NCBI RefSeq assembly: GCF_000708755.2
Contig: NZ_JGVU02000001.1
Span: forward strand, 248,001-312,000
Source: Metabacillus indicus LMG 22858
GTDB lineage: Bacteria; Bacillota; Bacilli; Bacillales; Bacillaceae
Length of the DNA: 64,000 nucleotides
Direction: 5' to 3'
The translations under genes and the position numbers were made by a program. This document shows positions 1 through 7,304 of the stretch, in pieces (the stretch's first letter is position 1; each line of letters begins with the position of its first letter). The notes below the pieces were generated by a model. That model saw only the letters and a program-made list of their open reading frames with translations. It was not told where the DNA came from and ran no database searches.

Positions 1-92
1 GGGAAGCAGGGAGATGGTTTTAACGCTTTCTTAGAATCAGGCATCCAAGGCGCCTCCTGTCAAAACCGGCCAACACAGATGTGAAAGAGGAT

Positions 93-119
93 AAAAATCT
101 CCTCCAAATCATCGGAGAT
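93..119 (-). terminator. Possible intrinsic terminator of the small basic protein gene
   Basis: Read on the minus strand, a 6-bp stem (ATCTCC at one arm, GGAGAT at the other, 97-102 and 114-119) is followed by five T residues. It lies downstream of the small gene ending at 163. The stem is short, so the call is tentative. Confidence 0.4.
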
Positions 120-162
120 GTCTTAGACCCAAAAAGGATCCATGTGCTGTCATTCCTATTAT

Positions 163-330
163 TCATTTTGAACTTTTTTCATCGTTCTGCTGTTTCGTGC
201 CCTTACTTGTATAAGGTTTAAAACTCTTCTTTTTATTGGCGCTAGCCTGCCAGCGATTCCAGCCCTTTTTGCCTGTTCCTCCGCCTGTCCCGCCTTTACT
301 GCTCTTTGTTTTTGCTTTAGCTTTACCCAT
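163..330 (-). CDS. Small Lys/Gly-rich basic protein (DUF3934-like)
   Basis: A 55-residue protein, too short for most ORF lists. It begins MGKAKAKTKSSKGG, continues with a GTGGGTGKKGWNRWQ core and ends in a Lys/Ser-rich tail. The GTGKKGWxRWQ signature is what I associate with the DUF3934 family of small Bacillus proteins; that assignment is from memory. The protein is strongly basic, has no signal peptide or membrane segment, and may bind nucleic acid, but no function is established. No strong ribosome binding site is obvious just upstream of the ATG, which lowers confidence slightly. It stands alone, with a possible terminator at 93-119. Confidence 0.65.
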   Translation of the reverse strand: MGKAKAKTKSSKGGTGGGTGKKGWNRWQASANKKKSFKPYTSKGTKQQNDEKSSK

Positions 331-634
331 ACGATCACTCCATTATAATTGAACGCTGACTTGCAGCGTGTTTATTTAATAGGCTGTTTTCGCTTAAATT
401 GTTGTTAAATGTTGCCGTTCCTTCCGCTGCAATCTACATTAGGCTTTTAACATTCATTAGCAACAATATTTTCGAAAATAGCCAAGAAATCATTAAATCA
501 TGCGAATCGTTATCTTGTTCAATCGCCAAAGGCCTCGGCCAGAACAAATCCGCTCTTCTTATAAGCATAATAGTACTACACTACCACAAACACCTAGCCT
601 TATGTAAAAACCAAAAATAGTTCCAATATTCGGT
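331..634. other. Intergenic stretch without a supported gene
   Basis: The region is AT-rich. It has a 73-codon plus-strand open frame (399-620) and a 44-codon minus-strand frame, but neither has a ribosome binding site, recognisable motif or family resemblance. I see no terminator or RNA gene here. Confidence 0.5.
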
Positions 635-930
635 TTAAGTCTTACGATTCAACGCTTCAATCATTTTATCCGCATTTTCCCATGATCCAAACGAGGCACT
701 TGAAGCAAAAGATTGCCCTCCGCCGCCAAACCTCCGGGCAGTGTCATCAATCGGGATGTTCCTTGAACGAATCCTAATGCGAATTTCATTCGGATATTCA
801 ATAAAGAAGACCAGATTCTAACCCGTGCCATCGAAGACAGGACATTCACAAGATTTGCCGCTTCCGTATGATCCACCCCGTAACAACAAGTTTCTCCTCC
901 GTTAAATATATAGGCATCCCCCTTGCTAAA
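635..930 (-). pseudogene. Frameshifted C-terminal remnant of a DHH/DHHA1-family phosphoesterase (NrnA-like)
   Basis: Minus-strand translation from 930 gives KGDAYIFNGGETCCYGVDH, then EAANLVNVLSSMARVRIWSS, up to about 806. A shift of frame near 805-810 then continues as FIEYPNEIRIRIRSRNIPID, RRFGGGGQSFASSASFGSWE and NADKMIEALN before a TAA at 635. This matches the C-terminal DHHA1 half of NrnA-type enzymes (FIEYPDxIRVRxRS, then GGGGH, then SWEExExxI), including the intact gene at 13266-14201. The N-terminal DHH domain with the metal-binding residues is missing, the glycine-rich motif has Q where functional copies have H, and a 1-base loss separates the two frames. It is best read as a decayed duplicate or horizontally acquired remnant. 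Homology is clear by eye; the exact left and right limits are approximate. Confidence 0.75.
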
Positions 931-980
931 TCAATGGATAGTGTATTCTTGTTAAAAACAAAATCTCATAAGTTAAGCGT

Positions 981-1028
981 TTGCAAAAATGAACTTTCAT
1001 GTTACTATACTTGTATACAAGTATACTT
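981..1028 (+). promoter_or_regulatory. Promoter and overlapping palindromic operator for the GntR/permease unit
   Basis: TTGCAA (981-986) and TACTAT (1003-1008), spaced 16 bases, form a plausible sigma-A promoter. Immediately downstream are two overlapping perfect palindromes, CTTGTATACAAG (1010-1021) and AAGTATACTT (1019-1028). GntR-family FCD regulators commonly bind TTGTATACAA-type dyads, so autoregulation is likely. The function is inferred from position and symmetry. Confidence 0.65.
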
Positions 1029-1050
1029 GTCTTATGAGTGAGGTGGCATT

Positions 1051-1782
1051 TTGGAGAACAACACAGAATATATGTATCCGGAAAAATGGATATTAAAAGG
1101 TTCCATAGGGGATCGCATCACATCAGAGCTTCGGATGCGTATTATTTCAGGGTTAATTGAAAGCGGAACCATTCTCTCTGAAAATAAGATAGCGGCTGAT
1201 TTTTCTGTAAGCCGATCACCAGTTCGCGATGCAATGAAGACGCTTGCATCGGAAAATATGATTCGGCTGGAACGGATGGGTGCCGTTGTTGTCGGACTGT
1301 CTGAAAAGGAAATTCAGGAGATATACGATGTGCGTCTGCTGATTGAAACGTTCGTGTTTGAAAGGCTTGTCAAAGAAGATACAAAGGAGCTAGAGAGAGA
1401 GCTTCATAAAATTGTGGAAATGATGAAGGTTGCAATCAAGTATGGGGATGCAGATGAATTCTCTTTTCAGGATGTCCTTTTCCACGAAACCATCATTAGG
1501 GCTGCAGGTCATTCCTATATCATGATGATTTGGAACAATTTAAAGCCTGTTATGGAGAGCTTGATCCTTCTTTCAATGCGGGCCAGGTTCAGGGAAAAAT
1601 ACGAAGATTTTGAAAGGATTCTCAATAATCACGAACTTTATATCAAAGCGATCACAACAAAGGACCGTGAGCTTATGAAAATGTCGCTGCATCAAAACTT
1701 CGATGATGTACAGGACAAAGTGGATGACCTTTGGATGTCTCAGGAACTGCTCAATAAAGGTGTTGGAGACAGAAAAGAGTAG
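1051..1782 (+). CDS. GntR-family (FadR/FCD subfamily) transcriptional regulator
   Basis: 243 residues starting at TTG, with GAGGTGG a few bases upstream (1040-1046). Residues about 15-85 form the winged helix-turn-helix of GntR regulators (DRITSELRMRIISGLIESG, then SVSRSPVRDAMKTLASENMI). Residues about 95-225 are a helical FCD effector domain, with a conserved acidic/His ligand pattern (DVLFHETIIRAAGH). Such proteins are metabolite-responsive repressors, usually of the sugar-acid transport or catabolic genes beside them. The permease gene starts 58 bases downstream on the same strand, which points to gluconate or a related sugar acid as effector. Palindromes overlapping the promoter suggest autorepression. 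The classical Bacillus gntR neighbours gntK and gntZ are absent here, so the exact ligand is uncertain. Confidence 0.85.
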   Translation: MENNTEYMYPEKWILKGSIGDRITSELRMRIISGLIESGTILSENKIAADFSVSRSPVRDAMKTLASENMIRLERMGAVVVGLSEKEIQEIYDVRLLIETFVFERLVKEDTKELERELHKIVEMMKVAIKYGDADEFSFQDVLFHETIIRAAGHSYIMMIWNNLKPVMESLILLSMRARFREKYEDFERILNNHELYIKAITTKDRELMKMSLHQNFDDVQDKVDDLWMSQELLNKGVGDRKE

Positions 1783-1840
1783 AATGTGTACAACATAGAT
1801 ATCGGTACCTCGAGTACCAGACACTAGGAGGAAGTAAGAC

Positions 1841-3187
1841 ATGCCTTTAATTATAGTAGGAATTGGAATTATAGCCTTATTGGTGCTGATCATGGGCTTA
1901 AAACTGAATACGTTTGTTTCTTTAATCATCGTATCATTCGGTGTTGCACTTGCACTTGGAATGCCTCTTGAAACAATCGTCAAAACGATTGAAGCCGGTT
2001 TAGGCGGAACACTTGGACATCTTGCGCTTATCTTTGGTCTTGGTGCAATGCTCGGTAAATTAATTGCAGACTCGGGCGGAGCACAGCGTATTGCTATGAC
2101 TCTAGTGAACAAATTCGGTGTGAAGAATATCCAGTGGGCTGTTGTCGCTGCATCTTTCATCATCGGAATAGCTCTTTTCTTTGAGGTTGGACTTGTCCTT
2201 TTAATTCCTATCGTTTTCGCCATTGCACGACAGCTGCGAGTTTCCATTCTTTATCTAGGTATACCAATGACAGCGGCTCTGTCTGTAACTCATGGCTTCT
2301 TGCCTCCACATCCGGGTCCGACTGTTATATCAGGTGAATACGGGGCGGATATTGGCCAGGTTCTTCTTTACGGAATCATTATTTCCATTCCAACAGTTCT
2401 TCTGGCAGGCCCTGTTTTTACAAAAATTGCGAAAAAGATTGTTCCCGATTCATTCACGAAGACCGGAAGCATTGCCTCTTTGGGAGAACAAAAAACGTTT
2501 AAGCTTGAGGATACTCCGGGCTTTGGCATCAGTGTATTTACTGCTTTGCTTCCAGTGATCCTGATGTCCATTGCAACCATTATTACTCTGGTACAAAATA
2601 CAGTCGGGCTTGATGACAATAGCTTCCTTGCAGCCATTCGGTTCATTGGTGAAGCTGGAACGGCCATGCTGATTTCCTTATTGTTTGCCATCTATTCAAT
2701 GGGAATCGCCCGCAACATTCCAATGAAACAGGTAATGGATTCTTGTACGACCGCCATAACTCACATTGGGATGATGCTTTTGATTATAGGAGGCGGCGGT
2801 GCTTTCAAACAAGTATTAATTGACGGAGGTGTCGGAACTTACGTAGCCGATCTTTTTGAAGGCACTTCCATGTCACCGATCCTGCTTGCCTGGATTATTG
2901 CAGCAATCCTTCGCATCTCGCTTGGGTCAGCGACTGTGGCTGCACTGACAACAGCCGGTCTCGTTATCCCGATGCTTGGCGCGACTGACGTAAACCTGGC
3001 TTTGGTTGTCCTTGCAACTGGCGCAGGAAGTCTGATTGCCTCCCATGTTAATGATGCAGGTTTCTGGATGTTCAAGGAGTACTTCGGCCTGAGCATGAAA
3101 GAAACGTTTGCCACTTGGACCTTGCTTGAAACTATCATTTCAGTAGCTGGACTTCTATTTATTTTGTTGCTGAGCCTGTTTGTTTAA
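1841..3187 (+). CDS. gntP: GntP-family gluconate/sugar-acid:H+ symporter
   Basis: 448-residue polytopic membrane protein of the usual GntP length, with roughly a dozen hydrophobic segments from residue 1 to the C-terminus. Family-typical blocks are visible: [20 protein letters not shown] and the GGAQRIA segment (about 60-90), [12 protein letters not shown] (about 150), an [11 protein letters not shown] block (about 365) and a [13 protein letters not shown] block (about 390). The family imports gluconate or related aldonic/hydroxy acids with protons. An AGGAGGAAG ribosome binding site precedes the ATG. It follows the GntR regulator in an apparent two-gene operon closed by a strong terminator. 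No kinase accompanies it, so phosphorylation of the imported acid must be encoded elsewhere. The substrate is inferred from the family. Confidence 0.88.
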   Translation: MPLIIVGIGIIALLVLIMGLKLNTFVSLIIVSFGVALALGMPLETIVKTIEAGLGGTLGHLALIFGLGAMLGKLIADSGGAQRIAMTLVNKFGVKNIQWAVVAASFIIGIALFFEVGLVLLIPIVFAIARQLRVSILYLGIPMTAALSVTHGFLPPHPGPTVISGEYGADIGQVLLYGIIISIPTVLLAGPVFTKIAKKIVPDSFTKTGSIASLGEQKTFKLEDTPGFGISVFTALLPVILMSIATIITLVQNTVGLDDNSFLAAIRFIGEAGTAMLISLLFAIYSMGIARNIPMKQVMDSCTTAITHIGMMLLIIGGGGAFKQVLIDGGVGTYVADLFEGTSMSPILLAWIIAAILRISLGSATVAALTTAGLVIPMLGATDVNLALVVLATGAGSLIASHVNDAGFWMFKEYFGLSMKETFATWTLLETIISVAGLLFILLLSLFV

Positions 3188-3197
3188 TACCTTATGT

Positions 3198-3242
3198 AAA
3201 AGGCGATAGGACCCCCTGAGTTCTATTGCCTTTTGATTTTTT
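3198..3242 (+). terminator. Intrinsic terminator after the permease gene
   Basis: A 12-bp stem (AAAAGGCGATAG with CTATTGCCTTTT) with a 13-base loop is followed by GATTTTTT. Confidence 0.9.
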
Positions 3243-3519
3243 ATGTTTTCGGTTAGGCGAGCACCTTTAACATCGACGTCCGCAGGAGATTTTGATCCTT
3301 CACGGGTTGCATCGTTTTACTTTGTGGCTGACTTCTTTTTTACATGCATCAGCCTCGAAAAAGTCAACAAAGCCGGTAATCTGAGGGAACTTGGAATATA
3401 ATATATGAATCTTTTTAATTAGGACGAAATGTTGTGATACATTTTATATACAAAAAGAAAACCAAAAAGTTCCATGAATTTAAGTTGAAATAATTATAAT
3501 AAACTAGAGGTTGATAGTT
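3243..3519. other. Intergenic region, mostly unexplained
   Basis: No supported gene. The minus strand holds a 19-codon frame ending at 3256 without a ribosome binding site. The last 100 bases become very AT-rich and contain TATAAT at 3495-3500, a likely -10 element for the orphan gene that starts at 3520. The GC-richer block 3255-3375 is not explained. Confidence 0.4.
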
Positions 3520-3867
3520 ATGCATAAAGATATTGAGAGCATATTAGATAATTGGATTGAAAAAATAAATAAAGACGAATTTTACCTAGCTCATTCATTT
3601 GATAAAATCATTGAGAAAAAAAGCAGTGCTGAAGCATTTGAGTATATCCCTCATATGATCGATGCGATACTAGAAACTAATGATGACTTTATAGCTTCTC
3701 AATTAATTTTTTATTTAAATTGTCTATATGGAAAAGCTGATACTGCAGAAATTCATCATGCATTTATTTCAAAAAAAGAAGAAATGGAATGGCACATTAA
3801 TAATCTTGATGGAGAAGATTCCAAACGAGAATATCTAGAATTTAAAAGAGATCTCAAAATTAAATAG
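3520..3867 (+). CDS. Hypothetical protein, AT-rich orphan
   Basis: 115 residues from ATG 3520, which has GAGGT nine bases upstream; a TTG three codons earlier overlaps that site and is less likely. The protein is acidic, soluble and helical in appearance (DIESILDNWIEKINKDEFYL, then PHMIDAILETNDDFIASQLI) with no signal peptide or membrane segment. I do not recognise the family. The gene is clearly richer in A and T than its neighbours and sits alone between a promoter-like TATAAT and its own terminator. That context is compatible with recent acquisition, or with a small immunity-type protein, but nothing in the sequence proves either. Confidence 0.7.
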   Translation: MHKDIESILDNWIEKINKDEFYLAHSFDKIIEKKSSAEAFEYIPHMIDAILETNDDFIASQLIFYLNCLYGKADTAEIHHAFISKKEEMEWHINNLDGEDSKREYLEFKRDLKIK

Positions 3868-3887
3868 AAACTTTGTATTACTTTTAG

Positions 3888-3919
3888 TAAAAGCGCTATC
3901 TTTTAGATAGGGCTTTTTA
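3888..3919 (+). terminator. Intrinsic terminator of the orphan gene
   Basis: The stem AAAAGCGCTATC / GATAGGGCTTTT has a short TTTTA loop and a following T-run. Confidence 0.85.
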
Positions 3920-3981
3920 TATTTTAGGCGCCATATGCTCCGATTGTTGGCACCTGCAAATACCTTCTCTCAAGCTAGTAT

Positions 3982-3995
3982 TCAAAGCGCTTTCA
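3982..3995 (-). promoter_or_regulatory. CRE-like catabolite-repression site upstream of the kinase operon
   Basis: The minus strand reads TGAAAGCGCTTTGA, matching 13 of 14 positions of the Bacillus cre consensus TGWAARCGYTWNCW. It lies about 55 bases upstream of the strong ribosome binding site of the sensor-kinase gene. CcpA control is inferred. Confidence 0.65.
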
Positions 3996-4037
3996 TGATA
4001 ACATAATTTCAAAAAACACCTTAAGGAGGGGAGTGCT

Positions 4038-4058
4038 ATGAATAAAAGACAGATTTGA
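4038..4058 (+). other. Six-codon frame MNKRQI-stop at the best start site of the kinase gene
   Basis: AAGGAGGGG (4023-4031) is placed ideally for ATG 4038, yet this frame meets TGA at 4056-4058 after MNKRQI. The same frame then continues without interruption as KRFRNVTFRKRIIMIF into the histidine kinase. It is either a leader peptide whose termination allows re-initiation at GTG 4074, or codon 7 of the kinase gene carrying a nonsense mutation. Confidence 0.7.
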
Positions 4059-4069
4059 AAGCGTTTTAG
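4056..4069 (+). promoter_or_regulatory. Second CRE-like site, overlapping the in-frame TGA
   Basis: TGAAAGCGTTTTAG differs from the cre consensus at one position (A for C at position 13). Its first three bases are the TGA that interrupts the kinase frame. It sits at the start of the coding region, where a roadblock-type cre would act. The role is inferred. Confidence 0.5.
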
Positions 4070-4073
4070 AAAT

Positions 4074-5759
4074 GTGACGTTCAGGAAAAGGATTATTATG
4101 ATTTTTATGATCAGCAGTTTGATTCCTTTTATTTGTTTGGGCTTTCTCTCCTTCTTTACAATCGATTCTATTATCCAGAACAAAGTGGAGACCTCTTTGC
4201 AGAATAATTTAAAGCAGGATTTGATGACGCTTGAAAATACGCTGGATAATTTGAATCACGTGTCGCAGCAGCTTTCTGTTGGGGGCGGTGCCAACCGGAT
4301 TCTTGAGGATCTGCTGCTTGAAAAGGACGGCTACAGGAAAATTCAGCTGACGAAAGAATTGAAAAGCGAATTAAATCTTCTTTCTTTTTCCAATCCGAAT
4401 ATAGGTCTCATGATGTATTATCATGCCAATACCGGAAACTATGATTTTGAAAATTTTCGTGTTCGCAGCGGTTTTTCCCCGTCAGAGCTTCCTGTGATGG
4501 CAGAATTCCCCGAGATTACATATTACGGGCCTCATAAATCATTTAATGGCTCCATCAATCAAGTGGTGTTCAGTACGATGAGAAAGGTGAATATTCCGGG
4601 GAGGAACATTTATCTTTATATTGAATCCGGGAGAAACGCACTAGAGCCGCTGTTTGCTCCGGAGAATAGAAAAGATACATCGAGGCGTCTGGTCATCCTT
4701 GATCCGCAAGGGCGAATTGCTTTTAGTGAAAATCAGGATGTGTATCCAGTGAACAGCCAGTTTTCGTTTGATGGAAAGTCAGGTTACTACAGGTCGTTTT
4801 TTTGGACGAAAGAAACGAGCAATCAAGGTTTTAGCATCGTCTCTATCACTCCACAAAAAGAGCTGACAAAAGAGCGTAATCAATGGATTCTTCAAGCAGC
4901 CTTTATTTTTGTTTTCTTTCTGGTGGTTGCATCTTTGTTTGCCTGGCTTCTTTGGAAAATGGTCTATCATCCTTTAAACAAATTCAATAGAGAGATTACC
5001 AATCTGATGAATTCTGATATTGAACTTGGTGAAATGACGAATATTCCTGAATTTGATGATCATTTGAAGAAGGTCAGAAATATGAAAACGAAGATTTGGG
5101 ACTTATACGCTGAAATTGAAGAAAAGGAAAAGCGCAGGGCTGATCTGGAAGTAGAAAAGCTTTTGTATCAAATCAATCCGCATTTCTTGATGAATACGTT
5201 AGATACCGTTCATTGGCTGGCTGTATTCAGCGGGAATAAGCAAATTGATAAACTTGTGCTATCACTCAATAAGCTGCTTGGATACAACCTTGGGAAGATG
5301 GGAGAAACAACTACCGTTGAAAAAGAGTTGGCGGCAGTAAGGGAATATTTAAGCCTGCAGCAGGTGAAATACGATTTTCAGTATGACATAGATGCAGACC
5401 AGGCCGCACTGAATTGCCGGGTTCCGCGTTTTATCATGCAGCCGGTGGTAGAAAATTCACTTTATCATGGAGTAAGCGATAATGGATACATCCATGTGAA
5501 TGTCAGGGTAGCTGAACGTCTGGAAATTACGATTCAGGATAACGGAACAGGTATGACTCAGAATGAGAAAAATCAGATTCTTGAAGAGTTAGGGAATGAA
5601 ACCCAAAAGGTAGGAATGGGAATCGGTTTGAAGTATGTAAAAAAAATTCTTGAAGCTGAGCATGGGAACCTGGCTGAATTCCATATCAAAAGTGAAAAAG
5701 GCAAGGGAACAGTTGTAACAATCAGTATACCGCCGGAAAGGGAGGCAGAAGCTGTATGA
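4074..5759 (+). CDS. YesM/LytS-type sensor histidine kinase (5' end interrupted by an in-frame TGA)
   Basis: 561 residues counted from GTG 4074. A first membrane helix (about 7-29) and a second (about 271-296) bracket a 240-residue extracellular sensor region of the Cache-like type used by glycan-responsive kinases. A HAMP-like linker and coiled coil follow (about 297-358). The His_kinase domain has YQINPHFLMNTLD with H370. The ATPase domain has the N box around N461 (MQPVVENSLYHGV), DNGTGM at 489-494 and a GMGIGL block near 514. It probably senses an extracellular saccharide and phosphorylates the response regulator encoded next, whose ATG overlaps this stop (ATGA). GTG 4074 has no ribosome binding site; the strong one belongs to ATG 4038, which is in frame but stopped at codon 7. 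The kinase may therefore be weakly expressed, or inactive in this strain. Confidence 0.85.
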   Translation: MTFRKRIIMIFMISSLIPFICLGFLSFFTIDSIIQNKVETSLQNNLKQDLMTLENTLDNLNHVSQQLSVGGGANRILEDLLLEKDGYRKIQLTKELKSELNLLSFSNPNIGLMMYYHANTGNYDFENFRVRSGFSPSELPVMAEFPEITYYGPHKSFNGSINQVVFSTMRKVNIPGRNIYLYIESGRNALEPLFAPENRKDTSRRLVILDPQGRIAFSENQDVYPVNSQFSFDGKSGYYRSFFWTKETSNQGFSIVSITPQKELTKERNQWILQAAFIFVFFLVVASLFAWLLWKMVYHPLNKFNREITNLMNSDIELGEMTNIPEFDDHLKKVRNMKTKIWDLYAEIEEKEKRRADLEVEKLLYQINPHFLMNTLDTVHWLAVFSGNKQIDKLVLSLNKLLGYNLGKMGETTTVEKELAAVREYLSLQQVKYDFQYDIDADQAALNCRVPRFIMQPVVENSLYHGVSDNGYIHVNVRVAERLEITIQDNGTGMTQNEKNQILEELGNETQKVGMGIGLKYVKKILEAEHGNLAEFHIKSEKGKGTVVTISIPPEREAEAV

Positions 5760-7147
5760 TTCGGGTCTTAATAGCAGATGATGAGAAGATTGTCAGGATG
5801 GGGCTCGTATCGTGTATGCCCTGGGCGGAATTTGGCATGGTTGTAGCTGGTGAAGCAAACAACGGTGAGAATGCCCTGCGATTTATGGAAACAAATGAGA
5901 TTGATTTACTTTTTACAGACTTATCAATGCCGGTCATGTCAGGAATCGAACTGATGCGAGAAGTTACTTTACGGTTTCCGCATGTGAAGATTGTTGTTTT
6001 AACACTACATCAGGATTTTGAGTATATCCAGGAGGCTCTCAGACTGGGTGCAATTGACTATGTTTCGAAAACACAGCTGGAAAAGGAAAATTTTCATGAT
6101 GTGCTTGGGAGAATATCCGAGATAATGAAGAAAAAGGAATTAACAGGCCTTGCGATTTCTAAAGAAAGTCTTGTGAAAAAAAGTGGGTTAGTTCTCTACT
6201 GTATGAAATCTGCAGGAGAACCAGCTGATTACGATTTTCCTTTAAAAGGAGCAGCTGAAACTGATTTTGGAGTGTGGTACTGGAATGATTATACGCAGCA
6301 GGATCTTGCAGGTTTAACAGAATGGGCCAAAAACCGCATGACAGCAGGTGAAAGCTGGGCAGTTGTCTGCATCTCAGGATTTGAAAAAATGGATAAGCGA
6401 CAATGGCTTCAGCTTATCAGGTCTTATAAAAAAATGGACTTATTTTACACATTCGATCCTTCAAATCCTTATATTTACGTGCGGGCAGATACAATATCTC
6501 TTGATAATGAGACCTCACTTTATAAGCTTGATGATGTTAAAGAGAAGTGGCTGACTGGAGATTGGATAAATAATGAGGAGTACTTTATGCTTCTTAAAGA
6601 AGAACTAAAAGGGCTGAGGCTCCCGCCGATAAGACTGACTCGAATGATCTATTCGATGACAGATGAATGGAACAGAATCTATAAGGAGATTCTGCCGCAG
6701 CCAATTGAAACAGATGATTTTCTTACTAGTTGGCATCAGCTTGAAGAGTGGCTTTCTCAAGTAAGAGTAATGATTAAAGGCATTAGTGATACGCCGGCAT
6801 TTTCAGCTGAAATTCAGGAGAGCATTCGAAAAGCACTTGTTCTTATGCAGGAGTTGCTCAGCGATTCTTTATCAGCGGGAGATGTTGCGAGACTGGTCAA
6901 TATGAGCAGCAGTTATTTCAGCATTTGCTTTAAAGAGATTGTTGGAAAAACGTATTCGGAACATTTACGTGACCTCCGCATGAAACGTGCAAAGGAATTA
7001 GTTAGAACAACGTCAAAACCCATACACTGGATAGCTGAGCAAGTAGGTTATCAGGATGAAAAGTATTTCAGCAGGCTGTTCAGGGATCAAACAGGATGTT
7101 TGCCAAGTGAATACAGACAAAGAAACCGAAGGGTAAAAGTTGAATAG
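5756..7147 (+). CDS. YesN-type response regulator, REC plus AraC helix-turn-helix
   Basis: 463 residues. An N-terminal receiver domain (1-120) has acidic D8/D9, phospho-acceptor D55 in LLFTDLSMPVMSG and the conserved lysine in YVSKTQ near 104. The middle section (about 130-355) is unassigned. The C-terminal 100 residues are an AraC/XylS double helix-turn-helix (SDSLSAGDVARLVNMSSSYF, then a KPIHWIAEQVGYQDEKYFSR block followed by LFRDQTGCLPSEYR). Such regulators activate carbohydrate-uptake genes. The ATGA overlap with the kinase shows translational coupling, and the binding protein, permeases and glycosidase downstream are the natural targets. A strong terminator separates it from them, so they have their own promoter. 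Confidence 0.92.
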   Translation: MIRVLIADDEKIVRMGLVSCMPWAEFGMVVAGEANNGENALRFMETNEIDLLFTDLSMPVMSGIELMREVTLRFPHVKIVVLTLHQDFEYIQEALRLGAIDYVSKTQLEKENFHDVLGRISEIMKKKELTGLAISKESLVKKSGLVLYCMKSAGEPADYDFPLKGAAETDFGVWYWNDYTQQDLAGLTEWAKNRMTAGESWAVVCISGFEKMDKRQWLQLIRSYKKMDLFYTFDPSNPYIYVRADTISLDNETSLYKLDDVKEKWLTGDWINNEEYFMLLKEELKGLRLPPIRLTRMIYSMTDEWNRIYKEILPQPIETDDFLTSWHQLEEWLSQVRVMIKGISDTPAFSAEIQESIRKALVLMQELLSDSLSAGDVARLVNMSSSYFSICFKEIVGKTYSEHLRDLRMKRAKELVRTTSKPIHWIAEQVGYQDEKYFSRLFRDQTGCLPSEYRQRNRRVKVE

Positions 7148-7152
7148 GGTAG

Positions 7153-7197
7153 AAAACGTTCAAAAAACAGGTAGATGTATTTTTGAACGTTTTTTTA
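7153..7197 (+). terminator. Intrinsic terminator after the response regulator
   Basis: The long stem AAAACGTTCAAAAA / TTTTTGAACGTTTT continues into a T-run. Confidence 0.9.
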
Positions 7198-7224
7198 TGT
7201 TTTGAATGATTTTCCCACCATTCA

Positions 7225-7238
7225 TGTAATCGTTTTCT
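7225..7238 (+). promoter_or_regulatory. CRE-like site upstream of the sugar ABC operon
   Basis: TGTAATCGTTTTCT matches 13 of 14 cre consensus positions (T for R at position 6). It lies 67 bases before the binding-protein start, so glucose repression through CcpA is likely. Confidence 0.65.
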
Positions 7239-7304
7239 ATCCAGCAGGTTAACGTTTCAATGATATAGTGAAAGTGTTCAAAAGCAAAAGGGGGATGGCT
7301 TGAG

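Noticed and set aside
399-620. 73-codon plus-strand open frame
   Set aside because: No ribosome binding site, no family resemblance and erratic composition; treated as chance.
661-876. 71-codon minus-strand frame as an intact gene
   Set aside because: Its second half is out of frame with the DHHA1 homology; the true content is a frameshifted remnant spanning 635-930.
1573-2247. 224-codon minus-strand frame antisense to gntR/gntP
   Set aside because: It overlaps two well-supported genes on the other strand, and its composition reflects the reverse complement of membrane-protein codons.
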